Shown here in pieces: positions 45,722 through 55,795 of a stretch of 64,000 nt of DNA. Below the pieces are notes generated by a model, which saw nothing but the letters and a program-made list of their open reading frames with translations, searched no databases and was not told where the DNA came from. Location of the stretch: NCBI GenBank assembly GCA_900104855.1, contig FNSS01000001.1, positions 6,767,001 through 6,831,000 of the forward strand, given 5' to 3'. Position numbers and translations under genes: made by a program. This DNA is from Rhizobiales bacterium GAS188 (lineage in GTDB: Bacteria > Pseudomonadota > Alphaproteobacteria > Rhizobiales > Beijerinckiaceae). The stretch's first letter is position 1. The number at the start of each line of letters is the position of its first letter.

Positions 45722-47098
45722 ATGCAGGTCACGGAAGTCTTCTCACAAGGGTTGCAGCGCTCATATCGGGTGGTGTTCCCGCTCGCCGGTGTCGCCGACA
45801 AGGTCAACGCCCAACTCGATGACCTGCGCACCAAGGTGCAATTGAAGGGTTTCCGGCCCGGCAAGGCCCCGATCTCGCATTTGCGCCGGCTCTACGGCCG
45901 TTCGGTGATGGGCGAGGTGATCCAGGATACGGTGAACGAGGCCTCCCGCAAGATCGTCGACGAGCATCACATCAAGCTCGCCCAGGAGCCGCGGGTGAAG
46001 TTCCCCGAGGACAAGGCGCTGGTCGATGCTATGGCCGAGGGCAAGGCCGATCTCGACTTTTCGGTCGATGTCGAGGTGCTGCCGGAGATTCCCAATGTCG
46101 ATCTGACGGGGGTTTCGCTCACGCGCGAGACGACGGCGATCGATGAGGCCATGGTGGACCAGGCGGTGCAGCGCCTGGCCGAGCAGAACCGTTCCTTCAC
46201 CCCGGCCGAGGCCGGCCACAAGGCGGAAACCGGCGACCGGCTGACCGTCGATTTCGTCGGCACCGTCGACGGGGTGGCCTTCGATGGCGGCAAGGCCGAG
46301 GGCATCGAGGTCGTGCTCGGCCAGAGCTCGTTCATCCCGGGCTTCGAGGACGGTCTTGCCGGGGCGTCGGCGGGCGAGGAGCGCAAGGTCGAGGCGACCT
46401 TCCCCGAAGCCTATGCGCGTCCCGATTTGGCCGGCAAGGCGGCGCGCTTCGACGTTCAGGTGAAGGAGGTGGCGCGTCCCGACGCCATCAAGGTCGATGA
46501 CGAGCTCGCCAAGGGCTTCAACATGGACAATCTGGAAGCTTTGAAGACCTCCGTCAAAGCCTCCATCGAGCGCGATTTCACGCTCGCCTCGCGCCAGAAG
46601 TTGAAGCGCAAGCTGCTCGACGCGCTGGCCGAGAAATTCACCTTCGATCTGCCGCCCACGATGCTCGAGCAGGAATTCTCGAATATCTGGGGCCAGGTCG
46701 AAAGCGAGATGAAGGCCTCGGGCAAGAGCTTCGCCGATGACGGCACCACCGAGGAGGAGGTGCGCGCCGATTATCGCAAGATCGCCGAACGCCGGGTGCG
46801 GCTCGGCTTGGTGCTTGCGGATATGGGCCAGAAGGCCAATATCTCTGTGAGCGACGAGGAAATGTCACAAGCCCTCGTCGCCCGCGCTCGGCAATATCCG
46901 GGGCAGGAGCGGGAGGTCTGGGACTTCTACAAGAAGAACCCTCAGGCGCTCGCGGAACTGAGGGCGCCGATCTTTGAGGAAAAGACCGTCGACCATCTTC
47001 TCGGCCAGGTGAAGGTCGAGGAGAAGGCGGTGTCGCGCGAGGAGCTGTTCGCCGATGCCGAGGAGGCGCCGAAGGGCGCCGCGGCGGCAAGTGAATGA
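45722..47098 (+). CDS. tig: Trigger factor
   Basis: A 458-residue ribosome-associated chaperone. Domains in order: ribosome-binding domain with FRPGKAPISHLRRLYG, FKBP-type PPIase domain (TGDRLTVDFVGTVDGVAFDGGKAE...LGQSSFIPGFEDGL) and a helical C-terminal chaperone domain. ATG 45722 (MQVTE) is the usual alphaproteobacterial start; ATG 45719 directly precedes it. First gene of the tig-clpP-clpX-lon quality-control block. Confidence 0.95.
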   Translation: MQVTEVFSQGLQRSYRVVFPLAGVADKVNAQLDDLRTKVQLKGFRPGKAPISHLRRLYGRSVMGEVIQDTVNEASRKIVDEHHIKLAQEPRVKFPEDKALVDAMAEGKADLDFSVDVEVLPEIPNVDLTGVSLTRETTAIDEAMVDQAVQRLAEQNRSFTPAEAGHKAETGDRLTVDFVGTVDGVAFDGGKAEGIEVVLGQSSFIPGFEDGLAGASAGEERKVEATFPEAYARPDLAGKAARFDVQVKEVARPDAIKVDDELAKGFNMDNLEALKTSVKASIERDFTLASRQKLKRKLLDALAEKFTFDLPPTMLEQEFSNIWGQVESEMKASGKSFADDGTTEEEVRADYRKIAERRVRLGLVLADMGQKANISVSDEEMSQALVARARQYPGQEREVWDFYKKNPQALAELRAPIFEEKTVDHLLGQVKVEEKAVSREELFADAEEAPKGAAAASE

Positions 47099-47215
47099 GG
47101 GTTGCTGAGTGAGGGTGGCCGAGTGAGGACTCGGGCTCCTCGATACCAGAGGCGAGACGGGAATTGGCCGTGTCGGCGGCGCCTAGAAACGGGTTGCGGC
47201 GGCTAGAGGGATGAC

Positions 47216-47860
47216 ATGAGAGACCCATTCGAGATCTACAACAATGCGCTCGTGCCCATGGTGGTCGAGCAGTCGAATCGCGGCGAGCGCGCCTTCGACA
47301 TCTATTCCCGGCTGCTGCGCGAGCGCATCATCTTCCTCACCGGGCCGGTCGAGGACTACACGGCCTCGCTGGTGGTGGCGCAGCTCCTGTTCCTCGAGGC
47401 CGACAATCCCAAGAAGGAGATCTCCTTCTACATCAACTCGCCGGGCGGCGTGGTGACCTCGGGCCTGTCCATTTATGACACGATGCAGTTCATCCGTGCT
47501 CCCGTTTCGACGCTCTGCGTCGGTCAGGCGGCCTCGATGGGCTCCTTGCTGCTCACCGCGGGCGAGCCCGGCATGCGTTTTGCACTGCCGAATGCGCGTA
47601 TCATGGTGCACCAGCCTTCGGGTGGCTTTCAGGGACAGACGACGGACATCCTCATCCATGCTCGCGAGATCGAAGCGGTGCGCCACCGCCTCAACGAGAT
47701 CTACATGAAGCATACCGGTCGCGACCTGAAGACCATCGAGGATGCCCTCGAACGCGATAATTTCATGACCGCCGATGCCGCCAGGGAGTTCGGCATCGTC
47801 GATCAGGTGCTGGACAAGCGCCCGGAAGACGGCTCACCGGCCGGCACCACCCAGAAATAG
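47216..47860 (+). CDS. clpP: ATP-dependent Clp protease proteolytic subunit
   Basis: A 214-residue serine peptidase that forms the tetradecameric ClpP chamber. The catalytic Ser107 is in [11 protein letters not shown], His132 in [11 protein letters not shown] and an Asp later in the same fold. ATG 47216 follows AGAGGG; ATG 47211 runs at once into a stop. The 117 bp after tig show no gene. Confidence 0.96.
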   Translation: MRDPFEIYNNALVPMVVEQSNRGERAFDIYSRLLRERIIFLTGPVEDYTASLVVAQLLFLEADNPKKEISFYINSPGGVVTSGLSIYDTMQFIRAPVSTLCVGQAASMGSLLLTAGEPGMRFALPNARIMVHQPSGGFQGQTTDILIHAREIEAVRHRLNEIYMKHTGRDLKTIEDALERDNFMTADAAREFGIVDQVLDKRPEDGSPAGTTQK

Positions 47861-48097
47861 GTAGGCCTGCTGGAACCGGGCCTGACACGAGGCTGTGACC
47901 TGCGACGAACCGGCTGTTGATCGCGCGACCGATGCGTGATTGCATCCACCGGAAAGGAGGAGGTGAGGCGAAATCCGAATCCTGCGCCCCGGGACAGGCT
48001 TGGGCAGGTTAGATTTCGTTAGGGCTGAGGTGTCTATGTTACGAGTGTTTTTGCCGGTGCGTTTCCGCCGCGCGGGATGACTGAACGGAGAACTGTG

Positions 48098-49366
48098 ATG
48101 AACAAGTCCAGTGGCGGAGATTCGAAGAGCACGCTTTATTGCTCTTTCTGCGGCAAGAGCCAGCACGAAGTGCGCAAGCTGATCGCCGGCCCGACGGTGT
48201 TCATCTGCGACGAATGCGTCGAGCTGTGCATGGACATCATCCGCGAGGAATCGAAGTCCGCGCTGGTCAAGACGCGTGACGGCGTGCCGACGCCGAAGGA
48301 GATCCGCAAGGTCCTCGACGACTACGTGATCGGCCAGGACTATGCCAAAAAGGTGCTCTCGGTCGCGGTCCACAACCATTACAAGCGGCTCAACCATGCG
48401 ACGAAGCATGCCGATGTCGAGCTCGCCAAGTCGAATATCCTGCTCGTCGGCCCGACCGGCTCGGGCAAGACCCTGCTCGCCCAGACGCTGGCGCGCATCC
48501 TCGACGTGCCCTTCACCATGGCCGATGCCACCACGCTCACGGAGGCCGGCTATGTCGGCGAGGATGTCGAGAACATCATCCTGAAGCTGTTGCAGGCCTC
48601 CGACTACAATGTCGAGCGGGCCCAGCGCGGCATCGTCTATATCGATGAAATCGATAAGATTTCCCGCAAATCCGACAATCCCTCGATCACCCGCGACGTG
48701 TCGGGGGAGGGCGTGCAGCAGGCGCTCCTGAAGATCATGGAAGGCACGGTCGCCTCCGTGCCGCCCCAGGGCGGGCGCAAGCACCCCCAGCAGGAATTCC
48801 TGCAGGTCGACACGACCAACATCTTGTTCATCTGCGGCGGCGCCTTCGCGGGCCTCGAGAGGATCATTTCGGCACGCGGACGGGGTACCTCGATCGGCTT
48901 CGGCGCCAAGGTGCAGTCGCCTGAGGATCGGCGCACGGGCGAGGTGCTGCGCCTCGTCGAACCGGAAGACCTCTTGAAATTCGGGCTTATCCCCGAATTC
49001 GTGGGGCGCCTGCCGGTCATCGCAACGCTCGAGGACCTCGACGAAGAGGCCTTGAAGAAGATCCTCACCGAGCCGAAGAACGCGCTGGTCAAGCAATATC
49101 AGCGCCTCTTCGAGATGGAGACGGTGGAGCTGACCTTCCAGGACGAGGCCCTCAACCTCATCGCCAGGAAGGCGATCCAGCGCAAGACCGGCGCGCGCGG
49201 CCTGAGATCGATCATGGAGAGCATCCTGCTCGACACCATGTACGACCTGCCGGGCTTCGATTCGGTCGAGCAGGTGGTGATCGGCTCCGAGGTCGTGGAG
49301 GGCAAGGTGCGCCCGCTCTACATCCATGCCGATCGCGAGAAGGAAGCCGGCGGAATGTCGGCCTGA
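48098..49366 (+). CDS. clpX: ATP-dependent Clp protease ATPase subunit
   Basis: A 422-residue AAA+ unfoldase. N-terminal zinc-binding C4 domain ([12 protein letters not shown]...CDECVELC), Walker A GPTGSGKT, Walker [11 protein letters not shown], pore loop GYVGEDVE and the IGF-type ClpP-docking loop in TSIGFGAKV. It selects substrates for ClpP. ATG 48098 follows CGGAGAACTG; the open frame to 48077 is not used. Confidence 0.96.
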   Translation: MNKSSGGDSKSTLYCSFCGKSQHEVRKLIAGPTVFICDECVELCMDIIREESKSALVKTRDGVPTPKEIRKVLDDYVIGQDYAKKVLSVAVHNHYKRLNHATKHADVELAKSNILLVGPTGSGKTLLAQTLARILDVPFTMADATTLTEAGYVGEDVENIILKLLQASDYNVERAQRGIVYIDEIDKISRKSDNPSITRDVSGEGVQQALLKIMEGTVASVPPQGGRKHPQQEFLQVDTTNILFICGGAFAGLERIISARGRGTSIGFGAKVQSPEDRRTGEVLRLVEPEDLLKFGLIPEFVGRLPVIATLEDLDEEALKKILTEPKNALVKQYQRLFEMETVELTFQDEALNLIARKAIQRKTGARGLRSIMESILLDTMYDLPGFDSVEQVVIGSEVVEGKVRPLYIHADREKEAGGMSA

Positions 49367-49408
49367 AGCGTCGCCCAATAGGGCGTGACGGTTTTGCAAC
49401 GCCACGGC

Positions 49409-49437
49409 GTTGAAACATGGTTACGCCGTTCCCATTT
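49409..49437 (+). promoter_or_regulatory. Heat-shock (RpoH-type) promoter candidate for lon
   Basis: GTTGAAA (49409-49415) and CCCATTT (49431-49437) are separated by 15 bases, close to the sigma-32 consensus CTTGAAA-N(13-16)-CCCCATNT. It lies 160 bp upstream of the lon start codon. Lon is a classical RpoH target, so the position makes sense, but no mapping is available. Confidence 0.5.
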
Positions 49438-49596
49438 GCCCGTGAGGCGAGTGGGCAACATGATTGCGATGTTTACCGCCGCTCGCCGCGCATCTAGCCT
49501 TTCCGTTGCGAGCGATTCGCAACCGTCACCTGCCTATAGCGGGGGGTGGCGGAAGAACGTATCGCGCCGGGCTGGCGGAGACATAAGGATAATGAG

Positions 49597-52017
<2,421 letters not shown>

Positions 52018-52037
52018 CGATCCTCGACGAACCAAAG

Positions 52038-52066
52038 AAGGCCCGCGCCCGCGCGCGGGCCTTTTT
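52038..52066 (+). terminator. Rho-independent terminator of lon
   Basis: An 11-bp stem AAGGCCCGCGC / GCGCGGGCCTT around a four-base loop, followed by TTTTT (52062-52066), starting 21 bp after the lon stop codon. Confidence 0.85.
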
Positions 52067-52077
52067 CATGAGCAACC

Positions 52078-52195
52078 CTGGGACCGCGACCGTCTCGGTC
52101 GCCCTTCCTTCCGGCGGTGGCGGCCTCGCCATACGCAAGAGTGGGCGCGGACGCCCGCGGTCCCACTGGGATCGCGACCGTCCCGGTCGCCCTTC
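52078..52195. repeat. Direct repeat pair downstream of lon
   Basis: A 30-bp unit beginning CTGGGACCGCGACC occurs at 52078 and again, with two substitutions, at 52166. Each contains the small palindrome CGACCGTCTCGGTCG (or CGACCGTCCCGGTCG). Between them GTGGGCGCGG...GTCCCAC can pair. It appears to be a local repeat of intergenic type. Confidence 0.7.
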
Positions 52196-52209
52196 TTGCG
52201 ATCGGTCGA

Positions 52210-52238
52210 TTGCACTGCAGGCTTGCGCGGCCTAAATA
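52210..52238 (+). promoter_or_regulatory. Sigma-70-type promoter of tRNA-Val
   Basis: TTGCAC (52210-52215) and TAAATA (52233-52238) with a 17-base spacer, ending nine bases before the tRNA. Confidence 0.6.
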
Positions 52239-52247
52239 GCCGCGGCG

Positions 52248-52323
52248 GGGCGGTTAGCTCAGTTGGTAGAGCATCTGGTTTACACCCAGAGGGTCGGCGG
52301 TTCGAGCCCGTCACCGCCCACCA
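52248..52323 (+). tRNA. tRNA-Val (anticodon UAC)
   Basis: A 76-nt cloverleaf: acceptor GGGCGGT/ACCGCCC, anticodon stem TCTGG/CCAGA with loop TTTACAC (anticodon TAC), T-arm GGTTCGAGCC and encoded CCA. It lies after lon, as in many relatives, but without the hupB gene often seen between them. Confidence 0.96.
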
Positions 52324-52418
52324 ATGAAATCAATAAGTTAGAGGGAATGTCAGGCTCGTCATATTAGCTGAAAACGAGCCGGGGTAGCGCCGGGAGTAAC
52401 GGATAGGGAACCGGGCCG

Positions 52419-52649
52419 ATGACCGACGAATTCACAGTCGAGAGCAGGACCGCCGAGGCCGTCACGGTGCGGCATGTCGCGCACGGCCATCGCTACGTTT
52501 TCTACGTTACGCAAGAGCCCCATCGAAGGCTGTTGTGCGTCGGTCCGGTTCAGACAGGCGGGAAGGCATCTTTGCCCCGCTCTGCGTTCCAGACGGCGGC
52601 TCGCGCCTTCGCCGAGCGCGAGGCCAGGAAGGCGGGCTTGATCGAATAG
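52419..52649 (+). CDS. Hypothetical protein, 76 residues
   Basis: Frame from ATG 52419, with AGGGAACCGG upstream: MTDEFTVESRTAEAVTVRHV, an aromatic segment HRYVFYVTQEP, then a helical C-terminus SAFQTAARAFAEREARKAGLIE. No family recognised. Composition and length are compatible with a real small cytosolic protein. Confidence 0.5.
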   Translation: MTDEFTVESRTAEAVTVRHVAHGHRYVFYVTQEPHRRLLCVGPVQTGGKASLPRSAFQTAARAFAEREARKAGLIE

Positions 52650-52653
52650 TGGA

Positions 52654-52770
52654 TTACGTCAGCCAGCGCTCGATCAGCGCTGCAACAACGGCGGCTGATG
52701 CAAAGGCCACGGCGAAAATGTATTTGCGCCAATCCGGCCGGCCGGCACGAGGATGATCGTAGAACGACAT
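52654..52770 (-). CDS. Small membrane protein, 38 residues
   Basis: On the minus strand ATG 52770 is preceded by AGGGAGGCCAAGCG, an excellent ribosome site. The product is MSFYDHPRAGRPDWRKY, then a single hydrophobic helix (IFAVAFASAAVVAALI) and ERWLT. It ends four bases from the stop of the convergent 76-residue gene. No family recognised, but the site and the helix argue that it is real. Confidence 0.6.
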   Translation of the reverse strand: MSFYDHPRAGRPDWRKYIFAVAFASAAVVAALIERWLT

Positions 52771-53367
52771 CGCTTGGCCTCCCTGCAATGTGGCGATCTC
52801 AGTGTGCCTTGGTGACTTAAATTAGGCTTCGCGCCCAATTTGGCAAGAGCACCCCTTGCTCAACGAAAAGCGAGAGACGCGTTCCGGTGCTCCATCCGCT
52901 AAGCATGGCGCTCCAGGAACCGTGCGAGACTCTGGCGCGGTGTCGCGTTAACCATGGTTCTCAGCGGATGCCTCAAGGCTCTGCGAAGCGCCTCGACCGC
53001 CCCCTTGTCCCCACCCGTCCCCAGCGGTCGAGGCGCTCTTTGTTGATTGGATTTGGCGGCCGCCCGGAGGGCAAGTCGTCGGTAGGTTGAGGGGCATCGG
53101 CCCGAGAGGCGAGCGGTGCGTTGCGTAATGCCGCTCGCCCTCGTCCAGCTCAACAAAAAGCCTCGCTGTTTCGAGGCGGGGTTGGAGCGGGAGCCTCGGG
53201 CGAGCTACCCCCGAATGCCAGTGCCGAAGAGACGCAACCGCCGCTATGGTTGCGATGGCTGCGGCAGGGTTGCCCCCAGCCTCCCCGCGGCAGGGCCTCG
53301 CCGGTTCCCAGAGTTCCGGCGGGGCCCATCGTTTCGGGCGGCTCAGCAACGCCCTACTCATGGCGCC
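52771..53367. other. Long intergenic stretch with a minus-strand terminator
   Basis: I see no supported gene in these 597 bp. Features: the promoter region of the small membrane protein at its left end, and a strong minus-strand terminator hairpin at 53155-53177. Long overlapping open frames here are the product of high GC. Confidence 0.45.
53155..53177 (-). terminator. Minus-strand rho-independent terminator without an obvious gene
   Basis: On the minus strand GCCTCG (53177-53172), loop AAACAG, CGAGGC (53165-53160), then TTTTT (53159-53155). No minus-strand protein gene ends near it, so it could close an untranslated RNA or a decayed gene. Confidence 0.6.
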
Positions 53368-53619
53368 ATGATCATCGCCGCGGTTTTGTCTTGCGGCGTC
53401 GGATATATGGCGAAAGACATTCGAGATATTTGCGAAACAATAGGCTTAATGGCGAGACTCTCGTTTGATTTTACAAAGTATCTTCGTTGTTCGTCGTCTG
53501 ATCATCCGCGTCGCGAAGAACTATACAGCCAATTATGCGATCAACGGCCCGTTGTGCAAGAGTTGGAACAACTCCGTCAAAGAATTCCGTCGGCTCCCTC
53601 AGTAGCGTTCACAAGCTGA
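53368..53619 (+). CDS. Doubtful hypothetical protein, 83 residues
   Basis: Frame MIIAAVLSCGVGYMAKDIRD, then TIGLMARLSFDFTKYLRCSS and an acidic/basic tail REELYSQLCDQRPVVQELEQL. The DNA is clearly lower in GC than the rest of the window, which suggests foreign or noncoding sequence. The last 50 residues look coil-like. There is no good ribosome site. Confidence 0.3.
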   Translation: MIIAAVLSCGVGYMAKDIRDICETIGLMARLSFDFTKYLRCSSSDHPRREELYSQLCDQRPVVQELEQLRQRIPSAPSVAFTS

Positions 53620-53703
53620 GCACACGACACGCAACGCTCGGCCTCTCTTCCGCCGCGGCGCCGGCAGTCCTTCTGCGACCGCGCTTAAGGGCTGAGCACC
53701 GCC

Positions 53704-53820
53704 TCAGACGCCGCCCGTCGATTCAAACGCAGAAAGCCGATGATGCATAAAGCGCCCGAGAGCGCTACCAAGGGGCACGGCGAATATGAAATAAAGGGCA
53801 GCGTAGCAGAGAATTGTCAT
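53704..53820 (-). CDS. Small membrane protein, 38 residues
   Basis: On the minus strand ATG 53820 is preceded by GGGGAATAGCC. The product is MTILCYAALYFIFAVPLGSA followed by LGRFMHHRLSAFESTGGV, with one N-terminal hydrophobic helix. It resembles the other 38-residue ORF nearby in size and plan, not in sequence. No family recognised. Confidence 0.45.
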   Translation of the reverse strand: MTILCYAALYFIFAVPLGSALGRFMHHRLSAFESTGGV

Positions 53821-53973
53821 GGCTATTCCCCAGCTTAGGCCGTAACCCTCATTATCCAGGCGGTTTTAACGATCGGTTGCATGCTGACTGAGAAACGTGC
53901 GCAGACGCGAGAGGTTCCTTGACAATAAGCGTTCCCGCCCGCTGTACCCAAGCCAGCCGCGCAAGACGGCTGT

Positions 53974-54156
53974 CTACAATCGCTTCTGAGGCGCCTCGGC
54001 ATCCGGCTCGTCCCGGCGGATATGGGCGGCCTTAATGTCACCCTGGCGCCTCGGCTGCATCGCCATGGGGCCGGCGGTCTGACGCTTGCTGGTCACCTCC
54101 TTAAATTTGACTTGCGCTTTCGCGGCCAAATCCGCGACGCGTTTCCCGTCGACCAT
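53974..54156 (-). CDS. Small basic hypothetical protein, 60 residues
   Basis: GAAAGGAGG directly precedes two adjacent ATGs (54159, 54156); spacing favours 54156. The product MVDGKRVADLAAKAQVKFKE continues VTSKRQTAGPMAMQPRRQGD and ends EAPQKRL. It is charged and probably cytosolic. No family recognised; the strong ribosome site supports expression. A terminator hairpin lies just upstream, so it has its own promoter. Confidence 0.55.
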   Translation of the reverse strand: MVDGKRVADLAAKAQVKFKEVTSKRQTAGPMAMQPRRQGDIKAAHIRRDEPDAEAPQKRL

Positions 54157-54185
54157 CATCGCCTCCTTTCGACAGGCGACTAAGG

Positions 54186-54350
54186 AAAAGCCCCCGGCGA
54201 CCGGGCGCCGGGGCAAGTTCCTGAAGCGTTGTTGACACCTCCCGAAGGAGGCAGCGCAATAGTCGCCTGGTCCACACAACTCGCTAGTGCGGAATAGCAA
54301 CACCAACTGCTTATCTTCCCGGTGCTGCAACCTGCCCGGAGACCCACTCA
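54186..54350 (-). ncRNA. Candidate small RNA ending in a strong terminator
   Basis: On the minus strand a hairpin GCCTCC-TTCG-GGAGGT (about 54252-54237) is followed 22 bases later by a GC-rich stem (CGCCGGGG... 54214-54206 with 54199-54190) and TTTT (54189-54186). No protein gene ends here. The CCTCC motif is complementary to Shine-Dalgarno sequences, a common feature of rhizobial trans-acting RNAs. The 5' end is a guess. Confidence 0.35.
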
Positions 54351-54519
54351 AAACTATCTCTGCACTTATCCACAGAAATATCTAGCCAGCCGCCCTTGCC
54401 ATGACACAAGGTTGGCGCCGGCGACAACTCGACCGTCATATGCGCTCAAGCGGCGTTCGATGCATCACGAAGCGTAGTCTCGAGCGGGAGCTCGCTGATT
54501 GTGAACGGGCCGACACCTC

Positions 54520-54960
54520 GCGCAACTCGACGAACAGCGCCGAGACCTCGGCCGATCGCGGCCCGCTGATGCTCTGGGTCGCCGGCGTGCAGCCTGGCGT
54601 CGGACGCATCCCGACGACCGGCAGCGCGATCTATGGCGGGCATGTCGTCGCCAATTTCACCGACGGCACCAATCAATATGTCGCGGCCGGCAATTTCTCG
54701 AACATCGTCAATTTCGGCAAAAAGACCGGCGGCGTGTCCATCTCCAGTCTCGACAACCACAATTATGCGGGCACGATCACGCTCGGCGCCGCAGATCCGC
54801 GCTTCTTCACAGGCTCAGGGGCCCCGACGATCGGCAACTCGGCGAATTTTTCGCTCGGCGGCCAATTCTACCAGGGCTCCAGGAGATGGGCGGAAACATC
54901 CTGTTCCAGGGCTTGAGCAACAGCTATCTCGGGAGCGGCATCTTCGCGGCGCGGCGCTGA
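54520..54960 (+). pseudogene. Decayed gene for a beta-barrel-type domain (FecR-associated/TbpB-like)
   Basis: The frame through 54900 carries TTGSAIYGGHVVANFTDGTN, YVAAGNFSNIVNFGKKTGGV and SLDNHNYAGTITLGAADPRFF, a Gly/aromatic beta-strand pattern like the C-terminal half of FecR-containing or transferrin-binding-like proteins of rhizobia. Near 54875-54895 the frame shifts, and the expected ending MGGNILFQGLSNSYLGSGIF AARR continues in another frame to a stop at 54960. The N-terminal part is missing. Probably a remnant. Confidence 0.4.
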
Positions 54961-55080
54961 TGAGGCGTTGCAGGTCGCGGGGTCGCAGGCCGCGAGGCTA
55001 GCGAAGATACCGGAATCCGTCGGGCGGATTGGCAACATGCGCGGCGGCAAGGTATTTTGACGCCAAGGTGCTCTCACGCC

Positions 55081-55326
55081 ATGACGTTCACCCGCATCAC
55101 CATCGATCCAGCCGTCTGCACCGGCAAGCCTTGTATCCGCGGGCTGCGGTTTCCGGTGGCGCGCCTGCTCGGGCTCATGGCTTCCGGCGGGACGCGCGAG
55201 GCGATCCTCAAGGCCTATCCCTATCTCGAGGACGGCGACATCGATGAAGCGTTGCGCTATGCGGCCTTCCTCGCCGAGGACGAGACTGTCGAGCTGCTGC
55301 CCTACGCTCCCGTCAAACCCCACTAG
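55081..55326 (+). CDS. DUF433 protein (VapB/antitoxin-like), unpaired
   Basis: An 81-residue protein with the DUF433 signature RITIDPAVCTGKPCIRGLRFPVARLLGLMASG and DIDEALRYAAFLAEDE. Such proteins have a helix-turn-helix and are commonly the antitoxin of a DUF5615 PIN-like toxin encoded directly downstream. No such toxin follows here; the next gene is a secreted protein. It may be a leftover of a broken pair. Confidence 0.85.
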   Translation: MTFTRITIDPAVCTGKPCIRGLRFPVARLLGLMASGGTREAILKAYPYLEDGDIDEALRYAAFLAEDETVELLPYAPVKPH

Positions 55327-55411
55327 CCAGCTTGTCGTAACTGCCGATTTGGGGCCATGGTAGACCCAATCTTACGGAGGGGCTGGGACCATGCTTGTCG
55401 AGGGTTCGAAT

Positions 55412-55762
55412 ATGAAACGGCTCATACTCCTCACGCTCACGGTCTCGATGCTCGCGGTGTCAGGCGCAAGCTTGGCCCAAACACCCGCTCAACCAGCCCC
55501 GGATGCGAGCGCGCCCGCTCCGGGCGCCGCTGCGCCGGCCCAGGCACCGGCGCGAGCCAAGGCCGCTCCCAATCGGGGCGAGACCCTGAGACGGTCGACA
55601 TGTCGCAAGAACGCGGATCAGAGCCTGAAGGGTCCGGATCTCGTCGATGCGGTGCAAATCTGCATGGCCGAGGCGCGGTTGAATTGTCTCAAGCAGGCGG
55701 TCGCAGATAAGGTCCAGGGCAAGAAACGGGAAGCCTTCATGAGCACGTGCAGCGGATCATAG
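55412..55762 (+). CDS. Small secreted protein with PsiF-like C-terminus
   Basis: A 116-residue protein: signal peptide (LILLTLTVSMLAVSGASLA), an Ala/Pro-rich linker (residues about 22-55) and a Cys-containing end (RRSTCRKNADQSLKGPDL, CMAEARLNCLKQA, KKREAFMSTCSG), whose Cys/Lys spacing recalls PsiF repeats. Periplasmic. ATG 55412 begins the signal peptide; the longer frame from 55391 adds seven residues. Function unknown. Confidence 0.6.
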   Translation: MKRLILLTLTVSMLAVSGASLAQTPAQPAPDASAPAPGAAAPAQAPARAKAAPNRGETLRRSTCRKNADQSLKGPDLVDAVQICMAEARLNCLKQAVADKVQGKKREAFMSTCSGS

Positions 55763-55795
55763 CGCGCACGCAGATAGATCGCGGGAAGCGATCAG

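Noticed and set aside
52248-55400. Integrated element using tRNA-Val as attachment site
   Set aside because: No integrase gene and no second copy of the tRNA 3' end were seen downstream.
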